Source: Archangium_A sp035910535 (GTDB taxonomy: Bacteria > Myxococcota > Myxococcia > Myxococcales > Myxococcaceae). Taken from it: 64,000 bases of DNA. Every line of letters starts with the position of its first letter. The stretch's first letter is position 1. Position numbers and translations under genes: made by a program. This document shows positions 14,958 through 22,355 of the stretch, piece by piece. Location of the stretch: the NCBI GenBank assembly GCA_035910535.1, contig JAMHXF010000042.1:177446-241445 (forward strand), given 5' to 3'. The notes beneath the pieces are model-generated. The model ran no database searches. It saw only the letters and a list, made by a program, of their open reading frames with translations, and was not told where the DNA came from.

Positions 14958-16148
14958 TCAGGCGATGACTTCGGCAACGACGCCGGAGCCGACGGTACGA
15001 CCACCTTCACGGATGGCGAAACGCAGTTCCTTCTCCATCGCGACGGGCGTGATCAGCTCGACTTCGATGTTCGTGTTGTCGCCGGGCATGATCATCTCGA
15101 CGCCCGGGTTGAGGAACACGCTGCCCGTCACGTCGGTGGTGCGGAAGTAGAACTGCGGACGGTAACCCTTGAAGAACGGCGTGTGACGACCACCCTCTTC
15201 CTTGGTCAGCACGTAGATCTGCGCCTTGAACTTCGTGTGCGGGAGCACCGAGCCCGGCTTCGAGAAGACCTGGCCACGCTCGATGTCTTCACGCTTCAGA
15301 CCACGAACCAGCGCGCCGATGTTGTCGCCGGCCATACCGGAGTCGAGGAGCTTCTTGAACATTTCGACGCCGGTGACCGTGGTCTTCTGGGTCGCGCGGA
15401 GACCGACGACTTCAACTTCGTCGCCAACCTTCACGATGCCACGCTCAACGCGGCCGGTCGCGACGGTGCCGCGGCCTTCGATCGAGAACACGTCTTCGAC
15501 GGGCATGAGGAAGGGCTTGTCGATCGCGCGCGTCGGGGTCGGGATGTACGCGTCGACCGCCTCCATCAGCTTGTGGATCGCGGGCTCGCCGATGTCCGAG
15601 GTGTCGCCTTCGAGCGCCTTGAGCGCCGAGCCGGGGATCACGGGGATCTTGTCGCCCGGGAACTCGTACTTCTTGAGGAGGTCGCGGACCTCTTCTTCGA
15701 CGAGCTGACGGAGTTCCGCGTCGTCGAGCATGTCGACCTTGTTCAGGAAGACGACGATGTAGGGAACACCGACCTGGCGGGCCAGGAGGATGTGTTCACG
15801 CGTCTGCGGCATCGGGCCGTCCGGCGCGCTGACGACGAGGATCGCGCCGTCCATCTGCGCGGCGCCAGTGATCATGTTCTTCACGTAGTCGGCGTGGCCG
15901 GGGCAGTCGACGTGCGCGTAGTGGCGGTTCGCCGTCTGGTACTCGACGTGCGCCGTCGAGATCGTGATGCCGCGGGCGCGCTCTTCGGGCGCCTTGTCGA
16001 TCTGGTCGTACGCGAGGAACGTCGCGCCGCCGGCCTTGGCGAGCACCTTGGTGATCGCCGCCGTCAGGGTGGTCTTGCCGTGGTCAACGTGGCCGATCGT
16101 GCCGATGTTGACGTGCGGCTTGTTTCTCTCGAACTTTTCCTTCGACAT
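14958..16148 (-). CDS. tuf: elongation factor Tu
   Basis: The 396-residue GTPase that delivers aminoacyl-tRNA to the ribosome. G1 GHVDHGKTT (about 17-25), G3 DCPGH and G4 NKVDMLD are intact. The effector region RARGITISTAHVEY is typical, as are domains 2 and 3 (GRGTVATGRVERG and the end GRTVGSGVVAEVIA). This window holds one copy; a second tuf near rpsJ/rpsG is common in proteobacteria but cannot be judged here. It is preceded by four tRNA genes on the same strand, the first 34 bp upstream. Confidence 0.98.
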   Translation of the reverse strand: MSKEKFERNKPHVNIGTIGHVDHGKTTLTAAITKVLAKAGGATFLAYDQIDKAPEERARGITISTAHVEYQTANRHYAHVDCPGHADYVKNMITGAAQMDGAILVVSAPDGPMPQTREHILLARQVGVPYIVVFLNKVDMLDDAELRQLVEEEVRDLLKKYEFPGDKIPVIPGSALKALEGDTSDIGEPAIHKLMEAVDAYIPTPTRAIDKPFLMPVEDVFSIEGRGTVATGRVERGIVKVGDEVEVVGLRATQKTTVTGVEMFKKLLDSGMAGDNIGALVRGLKREDIERGQVFSKPGSVLPHTKFKAQIYVLTKEEGGRHTPFFKGYRPQFYFRTTDVTGSVFLNPGVEMIMPGDNTNIEVELITPVAMEKELRFAIREGGRTVGSGVVAEVIA

Positions 16149-16182
16149 GTCGGTCTTCCTTCTTGGGAGTTGAACTTCGAAA

Positions 16183-16258
<76 letters not shown>

Positions 16259-16304
16259 ACTGCTGCTTCATCTTCGACTGCGACTTCACCTGCGACTGCA
16301 AAAT

Positions 16305-16380
16305 TGGAGCGGGGAACGGGATTCGAACCCGCGACATTCAGCTTGGAAGGCTGACGCTCTACCAGCTGAGCTATCCCCGC
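16305..16380 (-). tRNA. tRNA-Gly (anticodon TCC)
   Basis: Minus-strand cloverleaf: acceptor GCGGGGA/TCCCCGC, anticodon loop CTTCCAA, T-loop TTCGAAT. TCCA is encoded. It is third in the four-tRNA cluster ahead of tuf, matching glyT in the E. coli order. Confidence 0.97.
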
Positions 16381-16407
16381 ACCGGAGCCCTTTTCGTACG
16401 GACTGTG

Positions 16408-16491
16408 TGGAGGGGGGTGGATTCGAACCACCGAAGGTCGAGGACCGACAGATTTACAGTCTGTTGCCGTTGGCCACTTGGCTACCCCTCC
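16408..16491 (-). tRNA. tRNA-Tyr (anticodon GTA)
   Basis: A long-variable-arm tRNA on the minus strand. The acceptor is GGAGGGG/CCCCTCC, the anticodon loop is CTGTAAA, and a class II variable arm (GGTCCTCGACC) follows the anticodon stem. The discriminator A is followed by CAC, so CCA is not encoded and must be added after transcription. Confidence 0.96.
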
Positions 16492-16536
16492 ATGAAAGGG
16501 CACTGCGTATTCAGTTTTTCTTCGCCTCGACTTCGT

Positions 16537-16609
<73 letters not shown>

Positions 16610-16632
16610 AAGGTTTCGTGCTGCATGAAACC

Positions 16633-16654
16633 CGCCGCCCCGTCGAGGGCGGCG
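16633..16654 (-). terminator. GC-rich hairpin between rlmB and the tRNA-tuf cluster
   Basis: A perfect 8-bp stem, CGCCGCCC / GGGCGGCG, with a 6-base loop, followed on the minus strand by GGTTTCATG. It could terminate the rlmB transcript. It sits directly after the candidate promoter of the tRNA cluster, so it may instead be in the leader of that transcript. Confidence 0.45.
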
Positions 16655-16656
16655 CT

Positions 16657-16685
16657 CTCTATCCACCCAGCAAGTGGCAAGTCAA
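16657..16685 (-). promoter_or_regulatory. candidate sigma-70-type promoter of the tRNA-tuf operon
   Basis: On the minus strand, TTGACT (-35, 16680-16685) and ATAGAG (-10, 16657-16662) are separated by exactly 17 bp, about 45 bp upstream of the first tRNA-Thr. The -35 is nearly ideal and the -10 is weak. The sequence after it is GC-rich, as in stringently controlled tRNA promoters. No transcript data support it. Confidence 0.4.
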
Positions 16686-16691
16686 TTGAGA

Positions 16692-17426
16692 TCAGCCGCG
16701 CTGGCGCGCGATTTCGTAGAGCAGCACGCCAGCCGACACCGACGCGTTCAAGCTGGCGACCTGACCCACCATGGGAATGCGCACCTTGAAGTCGGCGTGA
16801 CCGAGCACGCCCTTGCGTACGCCCGCACCTTCTGCGCCCACAATGACCGCCAGGGGGCCGGTCAGCTTGGCGCCCCACGACACCTGATTGCCGTCGGGGT
16901 CGGCGGCCACCGTCCAGAAGCCGGCTTCTTTGAGCTCGTCGATGGCGCGCGAGAGGTTCGTCACCCGCGCCACGTTGCAATGAGCCGTCGCGCCAGCCGA
17001 CGACTTCACCGCGACCGCCGTCACACCGACCGCGCGATCCTTCATGATCACCACGCCCTGCGCTCCGAACGCGTGCGCCGAGCGCACAATGGCGCCGAGG
17101 TTGTGCGGGTCTTGAATGCCGTCGAGCAGCACCACCAGCGGCTGACGCCAGGAGTTCTTCGCCTTCTGAATCAGCTCGGCGAGGCCGATGTATTCGAAGT
17201 CACGCACCTCGGCCAGGACGCCCTGGTGCACGCCGTTTTCGCTCAGGCGATTGAGGCGCTCACGGTCGGCGCGGTCGACGGGCACCTTCGCGTCGCGCGC
17301 GAGATCGAGCAATTCACCAGCGACACGCTGGTTCATGCCGTCGGCGATCACGAGGCGCTCGACGGTCTGCGGGGAGGCGCGGAGAAGCTCCAGCACCGGG
17401 TTCATTCCAAAAATAATCGTACTCAC
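16692..17426 (-). CDS. rlmB: 23S rRNA (guanosine-2'-O)-methyltransferase RlmB (TrmH/SpoU family)
   Basis: A 244-residue SPOUT-class methyltransferase that would use S-adenosylmethionine to methylate 23S rRNA G2251. The N-terminal substrate-binding domain starts IIFGMNPVLELL. The three SPOUT motifs are visible: DGIQDPHNLGAIVRSA (about 101-116), GPLAVIVGAEGAGV (about 191-204) and MVGQVASLNASVSAGVLLYE near the C-terminus. These form the trefoil knot. Its ATG overlaps the TGA of the upstream secreted-protein gene (ATGA). Closely related TrmH-like enzymes modify tRNA, so the exact target is an inference from the GMNPV start. Confidence 0.88.
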   Translation of the reverse strand: MSTIIFGMNPVLELLRASPQTVERLVIADGMNQRVAGELLDLARDAKVPVDRADRERLNRLSENGVHQGVLAEVRDFEYIGLAELIQKAKNSWRQPLVVLLDGIQDPHNLGAIVRSAHAFGAQGVVIMKDRAVGVTAVAVKSSAGATAHCNVARVTNLSRAIDELKEAGFWTVAADPDGNQVSWGAKLTGPLAVIVGAEGAGVRKGVLGHADFKVRIPMVGQVASLNASVSAGVLLYEIARQRG

Positions 17427-17830
17427 ATGACCTCAACGGGGAATGACAGGGTCTTCGTCTGTCGCGCGCACTGTTTTTCGCTGCAGATGAAGAACGTCAT
17501 CTTCGCTTCCACGGTCGTGGGGCCCTGCGCAGTCGGCGTGAACGGAACTTCAAAACGAGGATCAGACTTCGAAGGAGAAACCGAGTCGGCGAGCGACAAC
17601 TTGTCCTTCGCGAGCTTCGACTCCTTACTGGACAGCTCGATCTTGAGCGGCGCCTCGTCGGAGACGTGACCACCGTTCTTGGTGCTGATCGAAATGACGA
17701 GCTTGCCGCTCTCTCCGGCCTTCAATTTCGTGGTCGAGCCCGCAGTGCTGACTTCGAAGAACTCGACGTCAGCGGCGAACGCGCTCAACGAAGACGCGAG
17801 AACCAGTAGCAACGACAGCTTCTTCATCAT
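17423..17830 (-). CDS. small secreted protein, Ig-like or DsbD-alpha-like fold, unknown function
   Basis: A 135-residue protein with a clear signal peptide (MMKKLSLLLVLASSLSAFA, cleavage near residue 19) and then a beta-rich domain. It carries the pair FICSEKQCARQ near residue 114, two Cys four residues apart, reminiscent of the periplasmic alpha domain of DsbD-type reductases. I do not recognise it with certainty. Both ends overlap neighbours by ATGA, so it is tightly coupled between the RimK-like gene and rlmB. That is odd for a periplasmic protein sandwiched between two modification enzymes. Confidence 0.75.
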   Translation of the reverse strand: MMKKLSLLLVLASSLSAFAADVEFFEVSTAGSTTKLKAGESGKLVISISTKNGGHVSDEAPLKIELSSKESKLAKDKLSLADSVSPSKSDPRFEVPFTPTAQGPTTVEAKMTFFICSEKQCARQTKTLSFPVEVM

Positions 17831-18735
17831 GAACCATCTCTATGGCCACGGACGGCCTCCGGTTTCAAGAGCGCCTCCGCACGCAGCACGATCGCCCGGG
17901 CCAGGTTGACCCCCGTGGCGGCCTCCATTTCAGGCAGCGCCGGAGACGCATTGATCTCGAACGGCCTCGCCTCACCCGTCTTCGCCAGCTCGAGCAGGTC
18001 GACGGCGCACACCTCGAGCTCCGTCAACCGCGCGGCGGTTTCGGCGGCGTAACGCAGCGACGCATTCAGGTCGCACGCCTCGAGGTGCGCCGAGCGGAAC
18101 AACGTTCGGGACAAGCGCCCTACCCTCGGCCTCCGCGCCACGGCGGCGATGGCCTGGCCTCCGACCACGAAGACACGCACGTCGCGCTGCGCTTTACGCA
18201 CGTATTCCTGCATAACGATGTTGTGACCCAGGCCCAGCACTGCCTCGAGCGCCGCCTCGAGGGACTGCCGAGACTCACACACCATCACGCCGCGCCGCTC
18301 GGAGCCTGCCAGCAGCTTCACCAGCACCGGCATGCCACCGAGCTGGTCGACCATCGACTGCAGGTGGCCCACTTCGCGCGACATCACCGTGGCCGGAATT
18401 CGCAGGCCCGCCGCCGCGAGGCGCTGCAGACACCGCGCAGGGTTTCTCGACAAGCCGATGGCGCGCGCGCTGTTGAGCACCGGCACGCCGTTGGTCGCGA
18501 ACTGATCGACGACCGCGAGCCCGTAGCTGGCGATGGACGACGCGATGCGCGGCAACACGAGGTCGGGCATGCGCAGCTTCTTGCCCTTGTAGAGCAGCCC
18601 CGGCTTCTGCCCGAGAAACACCGAGACGCCCGTGGGGTTCAGCACACGAACGGAATGACCGCGCGCCTGCGCCTCCTCGACGAGCCGCCTGGTGGACGGA
18701 ATGCTGCGCGAGCGACTGAGCACCACGAGCTTCAT
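17827..18735 (-). CDS. RimK-like ATP-grasp ligase
   Basis: A 302-residue ATP-grasp protein close in length and layout to E. coli RimK (about 300), which adds glutamates to the C-terminus of ribosomal protein S6. The N-terminal pre-ATP-grasp domain begins MKLVVLSRSR. ATP-grasp signatures include GMPVLVKLLAGSERRGVMV, the VMQEYV strand, DVRVFVVGG and the metal-binding end PFEINASPALPEMEAATG. I chose ATG at 18735 rather than the ORF start 33 bp upstream. It is the first gene of a three-gene overlap chain with rlmB. A substrate other than S6 is possible. Confidence 0.8.
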   Translation of the reverse strand: MKLVVLSRSRSIPSTRRLVEEAQARGHSVRVLNPTGVSVFLGQKPGLLYKGKKLRMPDLVLPRIASSIASYGLAVVDQFATNGVPVLNSARAIGLSRNPARCLQRLAAAGLRIPATVMSREVGHLQSMVDQLGGMPVLVKLLAGSERRGVMVCESRQSLEAALEAVLGLGHNIVMQEYVRKAQRDVRVFVVGGQAIAAVARRPRVGRLSRTLFRSAHLEACDLNASLRYAAETAARLTELEVCAVDLLELAKTGEARPFEINASPALPEMEAATGVNLARAIVLRAEALLKPEAVRGHRDGS

Positions 18736-18800
18736 GAGGTGCCCGGCGGTATGGCGAAAAGCCGCCACGGATTCCAGCGTTCCGCGCCACTCACACTTTC

Positions 18801-20030
18801 ATGCGACCAACGACGCTGAGCTTGCTCGGGGTGATGACGTGTGCAGGTGCGTGCCAGACGTACGACTTCGAGCGGGTGGTGCCGTTGACGGTGGCGGTCG
18901 ACAACGAAGCGCGAGATCTCTCGCGGCGGGCGCTCAAGCCGAACGTCATGTTGCTCGTCGACAACTCGGGGTCGATGCACGACCCGGCCGACGAGAGCGT
19001 GCCCGCGTGCACCGACGGGCGCGGGCTGTGCGGCAGCACCAACTACCCGTGCCCGACGACCTGCCCGACGCGCGTACAGGAAATGAAGCGCGCGATGACG
19101 TCACTGCTCTCGACGTCGGGCACCGTGGCGAGGCTGGGGTTGACCTACTACCCGCAGGCCGCGTGCGAGCCGGCGAGGGCCATCGATCAACAACTCCCCG
19201 CGCCGACGATCGACGATCAGCGGACCGATGACGCGCTCATCGCGCAAGCCACGGCCGTCTCCGCGCGCATTCAGCGGCTTTCTCCGATTGGAGGCACGCC
19301 GACCGGGCGATCACTTTCGTTCGTGGGTGACTACGCGGGGCTCAACGAGGACGACGGCCGCGACGACTTCGTGCTGCTGCTGACTGACGGGCTGCCGAAC
19401 TGCAGCGACGCCAACACCAACAACGTGTGCGGCTGCCAGTCGAGCGGGTGTTCGTCGACGGCGATCGCTGCGTGCCGGTGCACGACCAACTCGTGTCTCA
19501 ACTCGGTGCAGTGCAGTCAGGGGTGCCTCGATCAAGACGGCGCGGTGGCCGCGGTCGAGGCGCTGCACGCGCGAAACATTCGCACCATCGTGGTGGGCTT
19601 CGGCGCCGACCTCGCACGAGGTGATGCACCAGCGGTGCTCAACGCGATGGCCAACGCCGGAGGCTTCGCGCGCACCTGTGACGACGACGCCGACTGTGGA
19701 GCCGGAGATCGCTGCGAGGTGAGCCGCAAGCGCTGCCAGACCGCGTTCTACCAGGCGCGCACCGGCGACGAATTGGCTGCCGCGCTGCGAAAGATCTGGG
19801 ACACGTTCCCCGACGGCCTGTGTGATTGGCCGCTGCGAACGCCTCCGTCTGAGGCGAGGTTCATTTCCGTGTTGGTCAACGATGTCGACGTGCCGTCAGG
19901 CAGCGATGCCTGGGAATACGACGCAGGCGTCGGGCGCGTGAGGTTGCTGGGCGCCACGTGCGCACAGGTCGAGAACTCGACGACGCAGAACCCGGTGAAA
20001 TTGGAGATCCGCTCCGCGCGGAAACTCTGA
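18801..20030 (+). CDS. VWA-domain lipoprotein, copy 1
   Basis: A 409-residue exported protein. The N-terminus is a signal sequence followed by Cys18-QTYDFERVVPLTV, the same mature start as the next gene, so it is likely lipidated. A von Willebrand A domain begins at residue 48 with the metal-site motif DNSGSM (D54, S56, S58) and ends its metal region near FVLLLTDGLPNC. A Cys-rich loop (CGCQSSGCSSTAIAACRC) is inserted inside the VWA fold. VWA lipoproteins bind protein partners at the cell surface through Mg. It lies divergent from the RimK-like gene. Confidence 0.85.
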   Translation: MRPTTLSLLGVMTCAGACQTYDFERVVPLTVAVDNEARDLSRRALKPNVMLLVDNSGSMHDPADESVPACTDGRGLCGSTNYPCPTTCPTRVQEMKRAMTSLLSTSGTVARLGLTYYPQAACEPARAIDQQLPAPTIDDQRTDDALIAQATAVSARIQRLSPIGGTPTGRSLSFVGDYAGLNEDDGRDDFVLLLTDGLPNCSDANTNNVCGCQSSGCSSTAIAACRCTTNSCLNSVQCSQGCLDQDGAVAAVEALHARNIRTIVVGFGADLARGDAPAVLNAMANAGGFARTCDDDADCGAGDRCEVSRKRCQTAFYQARTGDELAAALRKIWDTFPDGLCDWPLRTPPSEARFISVLVNDVDVPSGSDAWEYDAGVGRVRLLGATCAQVENSTTQNPVKLEIRSARKL

Positions 20031-20078
20031 AAATCGAGGTGGTGAGCGGGCCAGAATTTTGATGCTAGGGTCCGCAGA

Positions 20079-21314
20079 ATGAAACGCGTCGCTCTGGTGC
20101 TCGGAATCTCGCTGTGCGTGGCCTCGTGCCAGACCTATGACTTCGAGCGCGTCGTGCCGCTGGCCGTGGCACAGACCACCGACAAGAAGGTCATCAAGAG
20201 CAAGGCGCTCAAGCCGAACATCATGATGCTGGTCGACAATTCGACCTCGATGAACGACCCGACCGACAAGTCGAACCCGAACTGCGGCACGTGTACGGCC
20301 CCGTCCTGCCCAGCGAACTGTCCGACGCGAATCGGCGACATGAAGAACGCGATGAATACGTTCTTGACTAACTCGGGTGCGGTCGGGCGCCTCGGCCTCA
20401 CCATCTACCCCGTGTATCAAATCGGGCAATCGTGCAACGCCGCGAGCGCCATCGATCAGCAATTTCCTGCGCCGAGCGCGACGGACGATGGCACCGACAT
20501 GGCGTTGGCGAGTCAGGCGCTCGCGATCAACACGCGTATTCAGTCGCTCAATCCGGCTGGTGGTACGCCGACGGGGTCTTCGCTGCGTTTCGTTGGCGAG
20601 TACGCCGGGCTGAACGACGCGAACGACTTTCGCGACGACTTCGTGCTGCTGCTGACCGACGGGCTCCCGAACTGCAACGCGCAGAACCCGAAGAACCTTT
20701 GTGCCTGCCAGGCAGGTGGCTGCGATGCAGCACAGCTCACGGCCTGCGCGTGCACCGGGCCACAAACCAGTTGCTTGAACGCGACCAACTGCTCGTTCAG
20801 CTGCCTCGACCAGGATGGTTCAGTCGACGCAGTTCGCGCGCTTCGAATGAAGGGCATCAAGACGATCGTCGTCGGGTTCGGCGCCGATCTTGCCTCCGGT
20901 GACGGACCGGTGGTGCTCAACGCGCTGGCCAAAGAAGGCGGCTTCGCGCGCACCTGCCCCAACGGCACCGACGCGGAATGTGGCTCGGGCAACACCTGCA
21001 TCACGGCCGACAAGGTGTGTACGTCTGCGTTCTACCAGGCGGCCAACGGAAACGAGCTGGCGACGGCGCTCAACAACATCAGCAACCTGCTCGGCGTCGA
21101 CGCGTGCACGTACACGCTCTCGGAGCAGCCGTCGGACAAGCGCTTCCTCGCGGTGGTCGTCGACAACAACACCATCATCGAAGGCAGCGACACCTACTCG
21201 TACGACTTCGCGACCAGCAAGGTGAACTTCGTCGGCGCGACGTGCGACAAGATCAAGCGCTCGACCGTGCAGAACCCGGTCAACGTCGAGTTCCGCATCG
21301 TCACCAAGTTCTAA
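20079..21314 (+). CDS. VWA-domain lipoprotein, copy 2
   Basis: A 411-residue paralogue of the preceding protein, 48 bp downstream on the same strand. The lipobox VASC (C17) is clear, and the mature start QTYDFERVVPLAV is nearly identical to copy 1. The metal-site motif is DNSTSM (D53, S55, S57), followed by DFRDDFVLLLTDGLPNC and the same insert with eight or more Cys (CACQAGGCDAAQLTACAC). The C-terminus (NPVNVEFRIVTKF) also parallels copy 1. This is a tandem duplication that has diverged mainly in the first 100 and last 80 residues. Confidence 0.87.
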   Translation: MKRVALVLGISLCVASCQTYDFERVVPLAVAQTTDKKVIKSKALKPNIMMLVDNSTSMNDPTDKSNPNCGTCTAPSCPANCPTRIGDMKNAMNTFLTNSGAVGRLGLTIYPVYQIGQSCNAASAIDQQFPAPSATDDGTDMALASQALAINTRIQSLNPAGGTPTGSSLRFVGEYAGLNDANDFRDDFVLLLTDGLPNCNAQNPKNLCACQAGGCDAAQLTACACTGPQTSCLNATNCSFSCLDQDGSVDAVRALRMKGIKTIVVGFGADLASGDGPVVLNALAKEGGFARTCPNGTDAECGSGNTCITADKVCTSAFYQAANGNELATALNNISNLLGVDACTYTLSEQPSDKRFLAVVVDNNTIIEGSDTYSYDFATSKVNFVGATCDKIKRSTVQNPVNVEFRIVTKF

Positions 21315-21709
21315 AACGTCACGACGCGGGCGCCGTCGGTCAACCGCCAGATCTGCGGCAGACCGACTACCTCGTCGAGCACCCCACCCGACGTGAGCGT
21401 CTGCCCCGAAAGGCCGCAGAGCTTCACCGTGGTGTCGCACGCCATCGCGCGCGCCCCCATGCCACGAGCGTCGTGGATCATCGCTGACGGAGTCGGCGCT
21501 CCGATGCCGGCGCCGCGCGTCGCTTCGGCCCGCTCACGTTCAGACAACGGCTTGCCGAACGTGCCATTGGCCAGCGCACGCAGCGCCTCGAACGCAAAGA
21601 CGAAGACGACTTCATCGCCCATGGCCGCAGCGGTGATGCCCATCGACGCGGTCTGCCACGCGGCTTCATACCCAGCGCTGTTCACGAAGAAGACGACGCG
21701 ACCCGACAC
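21311..21709 (-). CDS. DsrE/DsrF-like family protein
   Basis: About 132 residues beginning VSGRVVFFVNSAGYEAAWQ. The alternation of beta strands and helices (WQTASMGITAAAMGDEVVFVFAF) and the C-terminal MACDTTVKLCGLSG with two Cys fit the DsrE/DsrF/YchN fold, which often takes part in sulfur relay or peroxiredoxin-like roles. The start is uncertain. I use GTG at 21709; an upstream GTG at 21760 would add an Arg-rich lead. It is convergent with the second VWA gene and overlaps its stop by 4 bp. Confidence 0.65.
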   Translation of the reverse strand: MSGRVVFFVNSAGYEAAWQTASMGITAAAMGDEVVFVFAFEALRALANGTFGKPLSERERAEATRGAGIGAPTPSAMIHDARGMGARAMACDTTVKLCGLSGQTLTSGGVLDEVVGLPQIWRLTDGARVVTF

Positions 21710-21788
21710 GGTTCTCGCACTGTAGCAGCGTCGCGCTGGGCTACGCTTCCGTCTCCTCACGGCCGACCAGTCATTTTTGGAGAAGTCG

Positions 21789-22355
21789 ATGCTCCGCTCC
21801 CCTCACCGCTCCCTGGCGCTCGCTGCAGCGCTGTTCTCGCTCGCCGTCTCGGCGACGGTCATCGTTCACGAGACGCTCGAGCAGATGGCGCAACGCGTGC
21901 CCGTCATCGTGCGCGGCAAGGTCGCGCGTTCTGTCTCCGGCTGGGACGACGAGAAGCGCCGCATCTGGACGTGGACCGAGCTCGTCGTCTCGGAGCGCGT
22001 GAAGGGCGCGTCGGCGGGCGTGGTGTTGATCAAGCAGCCCGGCGGTGAAGTCGAGGGCTTCGGTCAAGCCATCTCGGGCACCGCGCAGTTCAGCGAAGGA
22101 GAAGACGTGGTGGTCTTCCTCGACCGCGCGCCTCCCGATGAGCGCGGCACGTGGCGTGTTTACGGAATGTCGGCGGGAAAAATCTCCATCACCTCCGTCG
22201 GTGGAAAGTCGCTCGCGCAGCGAGACACCACGGGGCTGGCCTTCGCGTCACCAGGAGGTGGAGTCATCGCGCCGGTCGGCGCCATCGAAGTGCTCGGCAC
22301 CACCGACGCGTTCCTCGCCGAGCTCCGTCGCTTCGTGGAAGGCGGCAAGCGATGA
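21789..22355 (+). CDS. exported protein of unknown function
   Basis: A 188-residue protein with a signal peptide (residues 6-25, SLALAAALFSLAVSA). The mature part starts TVIVHETLEQMAQRVPVIVRGKV, a pattern common in myxobacterial exported proteins encoded before metalloproteases. I use ATG at 21789 because GGAG stands 6 bp ahead; the upstream TTG reads through it. The last codon overlaps the ATG of the metalloprotease (ATGA), so the two are co-translated. The VxxRGKV segment may form a beta sandwich, but no enzyme motif is visible. It may assist secretion or activity of its neighbour. Confidence 0.7.
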   Translation: MLRSPHRSLALAAALFSLAVSATVIVHETLEQMAQRVPVIVRGKVARSVSGWDDEKRRIWTWTELVVSERVKGASAGVVLIKQPGGEVEGFGQAISGTAQFSEGEDVVVFLDRAPPDERGTWRVYGMSAGKISITSVGGKSLAQRDTTGLAFASPGGGVIAPVGAIEVLGTTDAFLAELRRFVEGGKR

